Made by a program: the position numbers and the translations under genes. The notes beneath the pieces were generated by a model. It worked only from the letters and a program-made list of their open reading frames with translations. It searched no databases and was not told the origin of the DNA. From Corbicula japonica (lineage: Eukaryota > Mollusca > Bivalvia > Venerida > Cyrenidae), in the NCBI GenBank assembly GCA_038501625.1, contig JAZAYU010000221.1, positions 496,001 through 560,000 of the forward strand: a stretch of 64,000 bases of DNA, written 5' to 3'. This document shows positions 12,138 through 22,849 of this stretch, piece after piece (within the stretch, counting starts at the first letter, position 1; each line of letters begins with the position of its first letter).

Positions 12138-12662
12138 AGTAGAGGTATCCTCAATCCAGGCTATTTCAATTATCTCTACGTAGATATATGAAATCAAGGT
12201 CACCCTATAATGTCTGTGAATGCCTCCTCTATTAAGTCCTCGCCGATTCGGTCACTGATAGTTCATTGATTAACTCCCAAATTAAGTTACGATGATAATT
12301 ATTGGAGATATAACCTCTTTGTTAGTCATATTCATAGTTTCTGTAGAGACCTCATTAATTTTGCCAATGTTGCCATGTGTTGGTAACGCTGGCAATTTTT
12401 GTAGAGGCCAGGTGTCCGCAATTTTGGTAACGCTGGCAATTTCTGCAGAGGCCCTTCTAATCTTCGTTAGTTAATGAATTATGTATAGAGACTCCAAAAT
12501 TTTGTGTCGCTTGTGATTCTGTGATTACCATTCCAACACATTCAAATTACTTATTTCTTTGGATTCATACCAAAACTTACCCACGATTGTATCTTTGATG
12601 GCCTTATCAAAATCGTTTAGATAAAAATTCTCTCCTGGAAGGTCTCTTCCAGCTCTATTATT

Positions 12663-13003
12663 TCACGTGAACGCCTCTTTGTGGATATCTTCATTTTCCA
12701 ATATTTCCGTCTCATTAACACTGACTAGAATCCACGTATATAAAGGCTTGTGTTCTATTTTAGACACATTGTACCTCAAGCTGTTAATGCCATCTGTTTT
12801 TTGTCTCTTCATCATTGTCTTGTACAATTTAAATCTGAAATATTAAATATTTAAAAGTTATTATGTTTGTTTTGAAATTAACATTACACAAATCTCAAAA
12901 CCCAAATTTGCGTGGAAACGGTGTCATTATTCAAATAAGTAGTAAAGGAAAATGCCACTCAACGTCTTTATACCGGAAAGACAGACAGACGGACGGACGG
13001 ACG

Positions 13004-13039
<36 letters not shown>

Positions 13040-16000
13040 TGTTCTGTCCCTCTTCGACATATGTAAACTGAAGATAATATATGTCCCTACTTGTCTGGGC
13101 TTTCTTCAGCGGGTTTGTGTGGGATCATCCTGTACCGGTATATGTCTGTAGACAATCGCTGGACCGCCATCCCATTATATTTCACCCTAAAACCAACAGG
13201 GAAAATAGCCGATGATAGTTAAAGAGGATTGTTGTAGTTCTGATTTCACAATGTTATAAAATTTACTTAAGCACCGCTTGCATATTTATATTTTAAATTT
13301 TAGTTTTTTTTGTTTTCATGGAATGGAAAAACGCGTAATATGTTTTCAATGGAGAGATGTTCTTCCTTAATGAATACTTCTCGGAGCTAAAGTCAATTTG
13401 AAAAACATAAAGCAGGCATTGAAAATTATAAATCGAAACGGGAAATTCGAAAACAAAAAGGGAAAATGAAAATTTGAAAGCCAAAAGGGAACTTTGAAAG
13501 TCAAAAGGAAAAGGGAATATGCGAATGCCAAAATGAATTTTGAAAGTGGACAGACGGACGACAGATGATACTATGAACTTCCCTGACAGTTTACTTGAGG
13601 CGCAGATGAGTTAAAAATAACAGTTTACCTTTCGTTGAGATCATCGTCCTCGCCGCCCCAACCAAAGTAAATGTTGGAACATCCGTTTATTCCTTGGAAA
13701 TGTTTTTTTGTAAACGCAGATACACCGTCAAAAAACGAGTGATATGGCAATCTGTAATGCTAAATATTTTTTCCTAACCAACGGATACTTGACGTAATGT
13801 ATGTTTTTTGTTTCTTAACAGAACTTCCTTAATCTAGTAAAAGGCATCTAACATAAAGCAGAGGGGAAGCCGGACGACCTAGGAGACAATTTTGCTGCTT
13901 AGCCAGGTCCTGTAATGCGAAATCGGCATTCTATGTCATATTAAAATGTGCTTTTGTTATTGTCAACATTATGGATACTTATAAGTTTTGGGTACTGTTA
14001 ATCACTAGGTAAGAAAAAAGAAAATGTTTGCATGCGATTTTGTAATATAATGCTATTAAAACACTAAATAAATAACTCAATGTATCAATGTAAGAAATAT
14101 GATTTGATAGGTAATGCAGAATACATATTGAAATTTTGTAACTTAAAGAGGAAATGCATTAATTGGTTATGCATTAATTGATTAACAATACAGATTAAGG
14201 TGTGTGCTGTAACCATGTACAAAAAAGAAAATGGATGGTAACATTTTTAATTGTTTTTTTTTAATAAACACAATGATACTTAGTTTGAAATAACCTGTTA
14301 TTAAGTGTAATTTTGAAACCATTAACGAAACTTTATAGAAGTTGCTATCTGTATGTTAAAATATATGTTAAGTATTGCACATCTGTTGTAAATATGAAAC
14401 ATTAGAAACACGACAAACATAATACACATGTATTATGATTATCTGATATTTAATCTTAACGCTCTGCCTGTTAAATCTCATAAACCAGGAAAATATACAA
14501 AGGGCAATGATATTTCTTTGGATTTTCATAAATAATTTAGATGCAAATCAATCCGCAGGTAATACTCTTATGGTAAATATTGATAACTGTTATTGAATAT
14601 TGCAGGCTATAGGTCCACCAAGCTAAATTGGCGATGTTTACAATTATTTATAGAATGTAAACACGGGTTAAGGCAAATTTACGCGTTAAATGTACTAGTT
14701 TGCCTTTTTTATGTCACATCGCCCTGATAGCTCAGTGGTTAACGCGTTCGGCTGCCATAGAACTTACTTTTTCCGACACGGGTTCGATTCACTCCGACAC
14801 ACGGCTTTTAAGGAAATATTTAAGATAAATATTTTTTTAAGTTTTACTGCAGTCATTTTAAAGTATTATATGTATTTTGCTTCAGCTAATATTATCGCAG
14901 AAATAAATATTGTGTAAAAAATATTCAAAAAATGTAAAGAAAAAACATGTTTCGAACCTACAACCTATAACAGCGTTGCTACCATTGCATGATTAAAGTG
15001 TTTAAATGACTTCGTCTTAGACCACTCGGCTAATGGGACAAATATTGGGTGCTTTACGCTTTGTATTAAACAACGATTAAAATATTATTTCATTGTTGAC
15101 ATGTAACGTCAATGTAAACACGATAATGTAAACATTGCCAAATTACCGTTGTCTAATAGTAGGTTTTATCGAGCCTGTGTATGATCAAACATGAAATGCA
15201 CACTATTGCAAACGTCGCCAAATTGTAATAATAATATTAATTGGTATTGATTTTGAACATTGTAAGAGAAATGCGATATTTGATTAATGCATTAACTGCA
15301 TTTAATAAAGTACTAGTATATTTTGCACTCCATTCAAACTCTTGGTGTCTGCCTTTTGTAGGAACTGCTCTGTTGTTCTTAGTTTTATAATGTGCTCCGC
15401 TGTAAGTGGTATTACTTATAAATGAATTTAAACCAATATCAAAACAAATTACCCTTTACTCCATAAATACGGGGTTTATCGCACTTGCGAACAGTGTAAA
15501 TCCAGATCAGCCGGCACATCCGTGTTGCCTGGATGTATTCTGTTCGCTTCTTGGTCAAATATAACCTAATAAATCCAAAAACGTTATGAATAGAGAACAG
15601 TGTAGATCAAGAATATGCTAGCTAATTTGGATCTACTCTGTTCGCTCGTGGATGACAGCCATATCCCCCTAAGGCAAGCGTTAATATGAAAACTTGTTTG
15701 CTTTTTACTAATTACTTGTATTGATGTTTATTCATGGCGACAGCAAGATGTTGCGGACTGTGATCACAGGTGTAACTGATTCTATCATCCTCAGGCAGCT
15801 GATCTACATCATGGAATATAAAACATCCAATGTCCTCTTCCTTCAAAGCTTCCACAAAGCCTATGTTCATCAGTAAAGCTCGGTTGAATCTCATGTTTGG
15901 TGGCTGTGGAAAGATTGAACATAAAATATATGATGGAAAGATTGGAAATTATTGCAAGTTAAATAATTTATGGAAAGGTTTAAAAGATTTCAAGTTAAAT

Positions 16001-19000
16001 TAATCATGTAAAGGTTTAATAAGACTGTATGATAAATAAATCGTGGAAAATTTGGAAATGATTGCAACGTAAAAAATAACATTGAAACGATGGAAAATAA
16101 TGCTAAATAAATCATGGAAAGGTTAGGAAAGATTGAATGTAAAGTAAATCATGGAAATTATTGCAATTTAAATAAATCATGGAAAGGTTGGGAAAATTGA
16201 TCGTTTAATAAATCGTGGAAAATTTACAATATAAATAATCTTTTCAAAAGTTGGCTAAAATATTAAAAGCATATTTAATATAGAAACAGATTTCAGTCAT
16301 ATGATTTATTTTAAAAAAATATTATAAACAAACTTTCCATTGTTACACATTTAAATTATTTTTCACTTAGATTTGGATTGAAGTTGATAACTCACTAACA
16401 GTCTACTGTTGTAAATGTTAGTTGCACAAAAGTCAAGCAATGATTTATAGATAAGTAAATAACACACATAGTGATTTTTGGGGCAAAGACAACGTTGTTA
16501 TAAAAGACATGTCCGGAATACGGATTTCAATGTAACAGAATGAAATACATTTTGATGTTCGTGCCATCCTTGTACGCATGCGCAAACATCTTTTTCTGTT
16601 GAAATTTGCTTGTTATAGTTACCATTTCTACTACATATATTGCGTAATTGAGATTCTGATGCTGTAGGAATGGATGCATGTGCCTCAGGAATATTTTAAG
16701 ATGCTCTTCGCGGTCTCTGTAAGGAATAATGATAGCGAGATTTTCCTTCGCAACACATGTATGTGGTGTGTAGCGTCCTCCGGGTTTAACATTGGTATTT
16801 CTTTTCTCAACGGATTCCCACGTGTCGTTCTCCAAACTAACATTGAGACGCCCGACTGAAACCACAAGAATGGTGTGCCCAAGGTTATAAATCTGAGCAT
16901 GGAAACCAGTCTCAAATCTCAAGCATCTGATTAATCAATCAATTACTTGAGATTTGAGACTGGTTTCCATACTCAGCTTTATAACCTTCAGCCCTTGTCA
17001 CAAATGATTATACATTTTATAATAACTTCCGATATTAAACAATCAATTTTCACGTATTTTTTACAGTTCATGAAATATCTGACCAGAAAATTCATATTGC
17101 ACTTATTCGAGAATACACATGTATTTAGAACGGAATGTGAAAAAGCATTATCACATGTAGACCCATGGTCGGTATCCATGCTCAAACCTAAACTCTCAAT
17201 CAGTGAGAGATCTTAGCGATTCGACTGCACCACTAGACGAGGCGGCCATGAAAGTGTGACTATTTAGTCTACAAAATTCATCTAAATGTTAGACTCAAAG
17301 CTATAACAATTAACCACTTAATTGGTTAGATAATGATACGGAAATTGGAGACAATCTTTTATTACATTGGATATATCATATCCTATGCAAAAACGAAACA
17401 ATGAATTTATTATGCAAAACTTTTAACACGGTTTTATAAACTCAATACCGGTGAATGATTTTTCCTTACTAAAGATACAGTTACATGACTCAATCAGATG
17501 TTGGTTTAACACATTAAATAACTACACTTTATCCCGAAGACACTGAGGCTTGCGGCCTGTGTTTTAGACATCTTAAAAGTCGCTTGTCAATTACCTCTTG
17601 TTGTTTTATTTACTAGCGACTTATCACTGCCGTTGTTTAACTTGCGACTTATCACTGCTGATATTTAACTTGCGACTTATCACTGCTGATATTTAACTTG
17701 CGACTTATCACTGCTGATATTTAACTTGCAACTTATCACTGCTGTTGTTTAACTTGCGAGTTATCACTGCTGTTGTTTAACTTGCGACTTATCACTGCTG
17801 ATATTTAACTTGCGACTTATCAATGCTGTTATTTAACTTGCGACTTATCACTGCTGTTGTTTAACTTGCGAGTTATCACTGCTGTTGTTTAACTTGCGAC
17901 TTATCACTGCTGATATTTTACTTGCGACTTATCAAAGCTGTTATTTAACTTGCGACTTATCACTATTGTTGTTTAACTTGCGAGTTATCACTGCTGTTGT
18001 TTTACTTGCGACTTTTCCCTGTTGCTGTTTAACTTAAGACTTATCACTGTTGTTGTTTAACTTGCGACTTATAATCACTGTTGTTGTTTAACTTGCGACG
18101 TATCACTATTGTTGTTTAACTTGCGACTTACCACTTTCTGCTTGTAACTTGTAACCTATTACTTTGGAGTAGGGTGAATTCAATTGGGGCAAATCTAGAA
18201 GTTTGCAGGTGAGCTGTGAAGCGGATATTCTGACATGGCCAGTTGATATTCGGACATGGCAGTGACACAGCCATATTGAATAAGTGTTACGCGTGAATGA
18301 ACGAACGAACGAACGAACGACCGAACGAACGAACGAACGAACGAACGAACGAACGAAAACTATGTGTCTTGTTTTATATATCCTATATGTAGTATAATTT
18401 AATAACTGAATGCTGTTCTTTATTGTTGATAAAAATATAGTATTGTTGAATAGCTCTCTGCATCGTTCTTACTGTGGAGTTTCGGGTAAGGACTTATGCA
18501 AAAGTGATTTGAACATAAATGCCATATTCATAATAATGCTTTGTGTGTTATATTACATGTTGTTAATTAAATTATATATTAATGAATGGGGTAACCCGTG
18601 AAGAGGCCTGAAATATGAAAAAGGGTTACATCAACTTGCCCCTGCCAACTCCTTATAAACAGGATTAGTTTGCTTGTAGTTAACTACATCTGGTCAGTGC
18701 ATATATAATGCCATTCCTATTTAAATATAAGTGTATTGCCATTACAAATTATTCGGATATAAAATTACTTCATGCGTTACCGTATCATTTATATCCCATA
18801 TAAAGAAAATTTATTCTTTTTCAACAAAGAAGCTAAAGGATATACATATATTTGTTCACGAATGACTGATATAATTCAAAGCTTCATAAAGCTTTATTGC
18901 CAAATCTTGGGTTGAGTGCAAATCAGCTGTAACTTCCTTCATTATTTATATAAAGTCACAACTGTTTTGCACTCAGCCCAAGAACTGGGGAAATGTTTAG

Positions 19001-19746
19001 AGAGAAATTAGAGTTACCGACTTGCATACTGGCAAAACAATCGACTTAAGTAGGGAAATTGTTGGGTTGTTTGTTCCTCTGTCGCCTAATATAATATTAG
19101 ATGAAAAAGGGATTTTGAATGCCATCGAACATGGAAAATGAAAATATTGAAGGTTCGGTTTGATTGAGCGTGTTCATGGGCAGTAATGGAAATCGATATT
19201 ACTGCCCACGCCGCCTTGCCCCGGGGTGAGCACAACTAAATTTTTATACCAATAAATAGTATAACAAAAAAGGTGCAATGCCAATATCTTTCAAAGTTTC
19301 GATGTAGCATCTTGGTTGTCATTGTCGCCAAATATTACATGAACGTGTGGACAGTGAACACAAACTCAAACAAGATTAAGTACAGCGTTTCGTATTCCGG
19401 AAGTAGGATACAGTGTTATATCGAGCTATGAAAATTATAACAAAGGATGAACTGGATTTAAGAGACATGTAGTACAGCCAATGAATTTGATTAATAAGGT
19501 ACAGACTATCCGGATCTATTCCCAAAATATTGTTCACTTACCGAAGGTTACAGAAGTACTGGAACATGGCTCTAACGGCTTGTAGGTCATCGTATGTACG
19601 GTTTGTTTAAGGGTTGGAACACTCCTTGTAGCCGGATTCTTGATTTCAACATTAATATTTCCTTGGTTGTAAATTACAAAACTAATCCAAAATATAGTAA
19701 CCAAGACAACGAGAATGTAGAAAACAATTCTGGTGTTAAGTGGCAT
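12663..19746 (-). CDS. B4GALT: Beta-1,4-galactosyltransferase family (GT7), copy A
   Basis: Six exons in minus-strand order: 19746-19542, 16855-16623, 15903-15716, 13751-13629, 13186-13091, 12834-12663. All introns are GT-AG, all phases match, and the chain totals 1017 nt (338 aa). The family transfers Gal or GalNAc from UDP-sugar to GlcNAc in the Golgi lumen. Visible: an uncleaved N-terminal membrane anchor (about residues 6-26); GGRYTPHTC and [24 protein letters not shown]; the metal-binding DVD at 178-180; GWGGEDDD at 239-246; and the MIPH metal motif (Met270, His273). The four Cys matching the two conserved disulfides are in EPCSS, HTCVA, IGCFIF and SYTCDH. Sequons lie at Asn73, 304 and 322. 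The position matching bovine Tyr289, which sets donor choice, is Phe215. Asp217 replaces the first Gly of the usual FGG, unlike copy B. The start ATG is preceded by a GTG that is ignored here. Confidence 0.93.
12979..13038. repeat. (GACA/GGAC)n microsatellite in GT7 intron 5
   Basis: Pure tetranucleotide repeats between exons 6 and 5 of copy A. In copy B the same tract is split in two by an extra copy of exon 5. Frames reading RQTDGRTD here are not genes. Confidence 0.95.
13435..13545. repeat. Degenerate ~20-bp intronic repeat
   Basis: Variants of gaaaatttgaaagccaaaag recur. Copy B has a longer array, about 46310-46540, plus about 225 bp of extra sequence before it. Confidence 0.7.
13860..14720. 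other. GT7 intron 3, no feature recognised
   Basis: AT-rich intron sequence without coding frames or clear repeats, conserved in copy B (about 46860-47730). Confidence 0.5.
14721..14805 (+). repeat. tRNA-like sequence (A and B boxes)
   Basis: tagctcagtggttaacgc is a good A box and gggttcgattc a good B box, about 45 bp apart. The T-stem (cgg against the bases after gattc) does not pair and the anticodon arm is ambiguous. Best read as a tRNA pseudogene or SINE head; identical in copy B at 47731-47815. Confidence 0.45.
14950..15041 (-). repeat. tRNA-like sequence, Leu/Ser type
   Basis: On the minus strand attagccgagtggtctaaga looks like a class II tRNA 5' half and gtaggttcgaaac like a T-arm. 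The region between is too long and unpaired for a normal tRNA, so it is probably a relic. Copy B: 47953-48047. Confidence 0.4.
15484..15660. repeat. Palindromic repeat with gaacagtgta/ctgttcgc ends
   Basis: aacagtgtaaatccagatca and ggatgtattctgttcgc pair imperfectly; a second similar unit follows at 15595-15645. A related copy lies at 36553-36635 and the copy B equivalent at 48486-48662. Confidence 0.6.
15905..16235. repeat. Degenerate tandem repeat in GT7 intron 2
   Basis: Irregular repetition of taaatcatggaaaggttgg and gaaattattgcaa motifs at about 50-60 bp spacing, directly upstream of exon 3 on the gene strand. Also in copy B at about 48907-49240. Confidence 0.6.
16875..16995. mobile_element. 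MITE family 1 abutting the GT7 exon 2 acceptor
   Basis: Hairpin with aaggttataaatctgagcat and its complement around a short aatcaatcaatt centre. On the gene strand its 3' end lies only about 20 nt before exon 2, so the branch point and part of the polypyrimidine tract are probably MITE-derived. Identical arrangement at 49878-49998. Confidence 0.8.
17612..18135. repeat. ~28-bp minisatellite in GT7 intron 1
   Basis: About 18 units of the form gcgacttatcactgctgata plus tttaactt, with alternating gatatt/gttgtt variants. There are no unique spacers, so it is not a CRISPR-like array. The copy B array is at 50610-51135. Confidence 0.95.
18297..18357. repeat. (GAAC)n microsatellite
   Basis: About 14 tetranucleotide units with one gacc variant. 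Copy B has a slightly shorter tract at 51301-51348. Confidence 0.95.
18358..19138. other. GT7 intron 1, no gene seen
   Basis: AT-rich. A hairpin around 18902-18983 pairs cttgggttgagtgcaaatc with its reverse near tttgcactcagcccaag. No coding evidence. Confidence 0.5.
19139..19230. repeat. gggcagtaat hairpin element
   Basis: gggcagtaatggaaatcgat followed by attactgccc forms a tight hairpin, with ccccggggtgagcacaact beyond. A reversed relative is at 25895-25990. Copy B equivalents: 52135-52215 and 57215-57305. Confidence 0.65.
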
Positions 19747-19943
19747 CACACTTAATGGTTCATCTGCAAAGCAACGTACAATGGGCCAATCACATGATGA
19801 TCAATGTTCTGGACAAGAAAGAAACAATATTTTGTTTTTGGCATTTGGAGGTTATTGCAATTTTATGCTGTCGACGAAACATGTAGAGCTGCCAAACAAA
19901 GTGAATATGGGGTGCGTCACGGGAAAAGGTACCTTCGGACAGT

Positions 19944-19969
19944 TGACGTCAATCCTTGAAATGACGTCA
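19944..19969. promoter_or_regulatory. Two CRE octamers (TGACGTCA) upstream of GT7 copy A
   Basis: TGACGTCA occurs at 19944-19951 and 19962-19969, about 200 bp 5' of the GT7 ATG. The motif is the full cAMP-response element bound by CREB/ATF factors. Both sites belong to MITE family 2. Promoter use is inferred from position only. Confidence 0.4.
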
Positions 19970-20040
19970 TAAAGTTAAGCAGACGACATTTATTATGCAA
20001 TTCGCGGTAAAATACCATTTTATTGACAAAATGTATTATA

Positions 20041-21315
20041 TAGTTATTTGGTTTCTTGACAGGGAATGTGAGGATATATTGCCGGTCTGGGTGTCATATT
20101 ACCCGAGCCGCAGGCGAGGGATAATATGACATCCAGACCGGCAATATATCCTCACATACCCTTTCAAGAAACCAAATAATTGTTTTATTATACTGCAAAG
20201 ACTTATTTAAACAAAAATAATTAAAAAAAAACATCGATTTTTCATTTATTTCGCTTATTAAATGCCGAACGGCTTAATTCCCCGCTGAGAACCTCAATAA
20301 TTACATGTCTGACGTCATTAATTTACCTGCATGACGTCACTTCTGTAGAAATTGAATAGACTATCGATTTGATATTTATTTACAAAATTTGAAAATAATC
20401 TGATCGTTTTCAACGTTAAAAACATAACACAAATATTTTCTGTAACAATTTTAGTAATCCCTAAGCATACCGCTTTATAACTTACAAGATCGACTACAAA
20501 TTATGCATTTTTACGGAAATTAAAAACAAAATGACGGACGACAACAAACGGTGGGAGGCCAGACGGGGAAATTAAGGCACGTGCAGTTCATATCTACGGC
20601 CGATCCGTAAATACGGATATACATCAGCGGCAAATTATCCAATCAAATTCAAGGAAATTTCTTTGCAGTATAATAAAACAAATTATTATACTGCAAAGAA
20701 ATTTGCTTGAATTTGATTGGATAAATTGACGTTGATGTATATTCGTATTTACGGCTCGGACGTAGATATGAACGCACGTGCCTTAATTTCCCCCTCTGGC
20801 CTCCCACCTTTTTGTTGTCGTCCGCCATTTTGTTTTTAATTTCCGGAAAAATGCATAATTTAAAGCCTATCTTGTAAATTATAAAGCGGTATGTTAAGGG
20901 ATTACTAAAATTGTTACAGAAAATATTTGTGTTATGTTTTTAACGTTGAAAACGATAAGATTATTCTCAAATTTTGTAAATAAATATCAAATCGATTATC
21001 CATTCAATTTCTATAGAAGTGACGTCATGCAGGTAAATTAATGACGTCAGACATGTAATTATTGAGGTTCTCAGAGGGGAATGAAGCCGTTCGTCATTAA
21101 ATAAGCGAAATAAATGAAAAGGCGATATTTTCTAATTATTTTTGTCTGAAAAAGTCTTTGCAGTATAATAAAACAATTATTTGGTTCCTTAAAAGGGTAT
21201 GTGAGGATATATTGCCGGTCTGGGTGTCATATTATCCCTCGCCTGCGGCTCGGGTAATATGACACCCAGACCGGCAATATATCCTCACATTCCCTGTCAA
21301 GAAACCAAATAACTA
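20041..21315. mobile_element. 1.3 kb foldback element, copy A
   Basis: A near-complete inverted repeat of 1275 bp. Each end is itself a ~135-bp palindrome (agttatttggtttcttgaca ... gccggtctgg ... complement), and the two ~0.5 kb inner arms meet near 20685 (aaaacaaattatta). tata flanks it on both sides (20037-20040, 21316-21319), a possible target duplication. Four TGACGTCA octamers lie in the arms. No transposase. Confidence 0.85.
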
Positions 21316-21434
21316 TATAATGACTTTTAGTTACGAGAAAATAATATATTATTGTTAGTTCTTTCTAAATATAATAACAACTTAAATGTCACAAAATAGG
21401 ACAGAAGGTACCTTTTCCCGTGGCGTGCCCCACA

Positions 21435-22160
21435 TCGAAAACTGCATCACTTCCCTCAACCAAATAAAAGAGAAAACGTTAGTAATTAATTTCACAGGAA
21501 CAAAAATTACAAAACCAGTTATTATCCTAATATCGACAATACAAAATAGTAAAGGTTAATCTACATACAGTTGCTGTAAAAACCAATAAGAGGAATAAAA
21601 TGTGATTTAATACTATAATAAATAAACAATCGTAAATCTCACAAACTAAATATCATCTTTTAACTAACAAGTTGTATTTAATGAACTTAGATGTATAGAG
21701 CAGTCAACCGCGCAGTTGAACAATAAATAGTGAATGATGTAGTCAGGCACCAGCTATTAGGCCTATATGGTTAAAATACCCATGATTTGTCATCAATCAA
21801 TATACATGTAAACAGCTTTAAAACATCATTAAAAGTAAGTAGCTTTTAATTGGTAGCGCTTGCATTATCAAAGACTTTTTGTTTTTCAGTGCTACTAATA
21901 ATCTGAACAATCTTTTAGATATGCGAAAATGTTGCCGGTTAAATATGTATATTGGGAGTGTTAAAAGGCTACGAACTGATTAATCTTTTTGTTGAATATA
22001 TACTTCTCTCCCTCATAATTTAATAAGACACAAACTAACCAGTCTCTCAAGAAAAGTTTGCTAGAGAAAAGAAAACATTTATTGCTTGTAATGAACATAG
22101 AGCATTTTTACAGATGGTTCTTATGAAAATTATACTTAATGGACCTGACAAGACCTTATC
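21435..22160. other. Spacer between foldback and Penelope-like relic
   Basis: AT-rich DNA without a recognised feature. The last ~100 bp may be the decayed upstream part of the Penelope-like coding region. Confidence 0.45.
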
Positions 22161-22845
22161 GAGGCGCTCACATTTTTATTGGATAATATTTATGTGAGAT
22201 TTGTTAACTCTTTTTATAAACAAGTAATAGGCATTCCAATGCGTACTAATTGTGCACCCCTTGTTGCTGATCTGTTTTTATACTGTTATGAAATAGATTT
22301 AATGTATCTCTCTCTACTGCACATCAGAATGACATTGTTACATCCTTTAACAACACTTCGAGGTACCTTGATACAATGTAATTTGTTGAATATACATAAT
22401 AACCATTTTCTATCTCTGGTTAATACAACTTTATCATAATGAACGAAAACTTAATAAAGCAAACACTTCAGATAAGCAAGCAAACTTTCTTGATCTTAAT
22501 CTTTTTATAGAAAATGTATACGTCACTACTTAAATATATGATAATAGAGATGATTTTAATTTCAAAACAGTGAATTTTCCATTTTAGACGACTATGTCGG
22601 CAACATCTTACGGGTTAATATCTCACAGCTTGTTCGCTTTTGTAGAGCTTGCAATGGTGTTAATGATTTTAATCAACGTAATATTTGCATTACTTATAAA
22701 ACAAGGTTATCAGTATCACAAATTAAGGAAAACCTTTTGCAAGTTTTATCGCCGATACTCAGATTTATTAAAAAATACAGGTGCAGTTTAAAATCACTAT
22801 TGCAGTAAGGTATTTCACAGCCAGTTATTTATGGAGATTTGAATA
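22161..22845 (+). pseudogene. Decayed Penelope-like reverse transcriptase, copy A
   Basis: A first frame reads FLLDNIYVRF then GIPMRTNCAPLVADLFLYCY, the Penelope-like RT palm signature (usually GIPMGTNCAP; here Gly to Arg). After stops and frameshifts other frames give FNNTSRYLD, NISQLVRF, DFNQRN, and tails like KLRKTFCKFYRRYSDLLK and GISQPVIYGDLNN. The YDD-type catalytic stretch and the 3' end are lost; the remnant stops where the solo LTR inserted. Confidence 0.8.
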
Positions 22846-22849
22846 ATAC

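Larger units (their letters stand above)
19906..21434. mobile_element. MITE family 2 interrupted by a foldback element
   Basis: The outer parts (19906-20040 and 21316-21434) match the intact MITE at 5166-5402: tatggggtgcgtcacggg on the left, cgtggcgtgccccacat on the right. The middle is the foldback element listed separately. It begins about 160 bp upstream of the GT7 start codon on the gene's 5' side. Confidence 0.8.

Noticed and set aside
12292..12474. Plus-strand 60-codon hydrophobic frame as the missing 7TM exon
   Set aside because: Only about two hydrophobic stretches, no receptor motif, and it lies just beyond the 3' end of the GT7 gene with repeated gtaacgctggcaattt units.
14721..14805. 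Functional tRNA gene
   Set aside because: A and B boxes are good, but the T-stem and acceptor stem do not pair.
16527..16922. A single 131-codon minus-strand gene starting [10 protein letters not shown]
   Set aside because: Its first ~20 residues come from the MITE and its tail from intron; only the middle is GT7 exon 2.
17612..18135. Regular ~28-bp repeats resembling a CRISPR array
   Set aside because: The repeats are directly abutting variants with no unique spacers, in an intron of an animal gene.
22594..22791. Small membrane-like protein starting MSATSYGLIS
   Set aside because: It is an out-of-frame reading of the Penelope-like relic.
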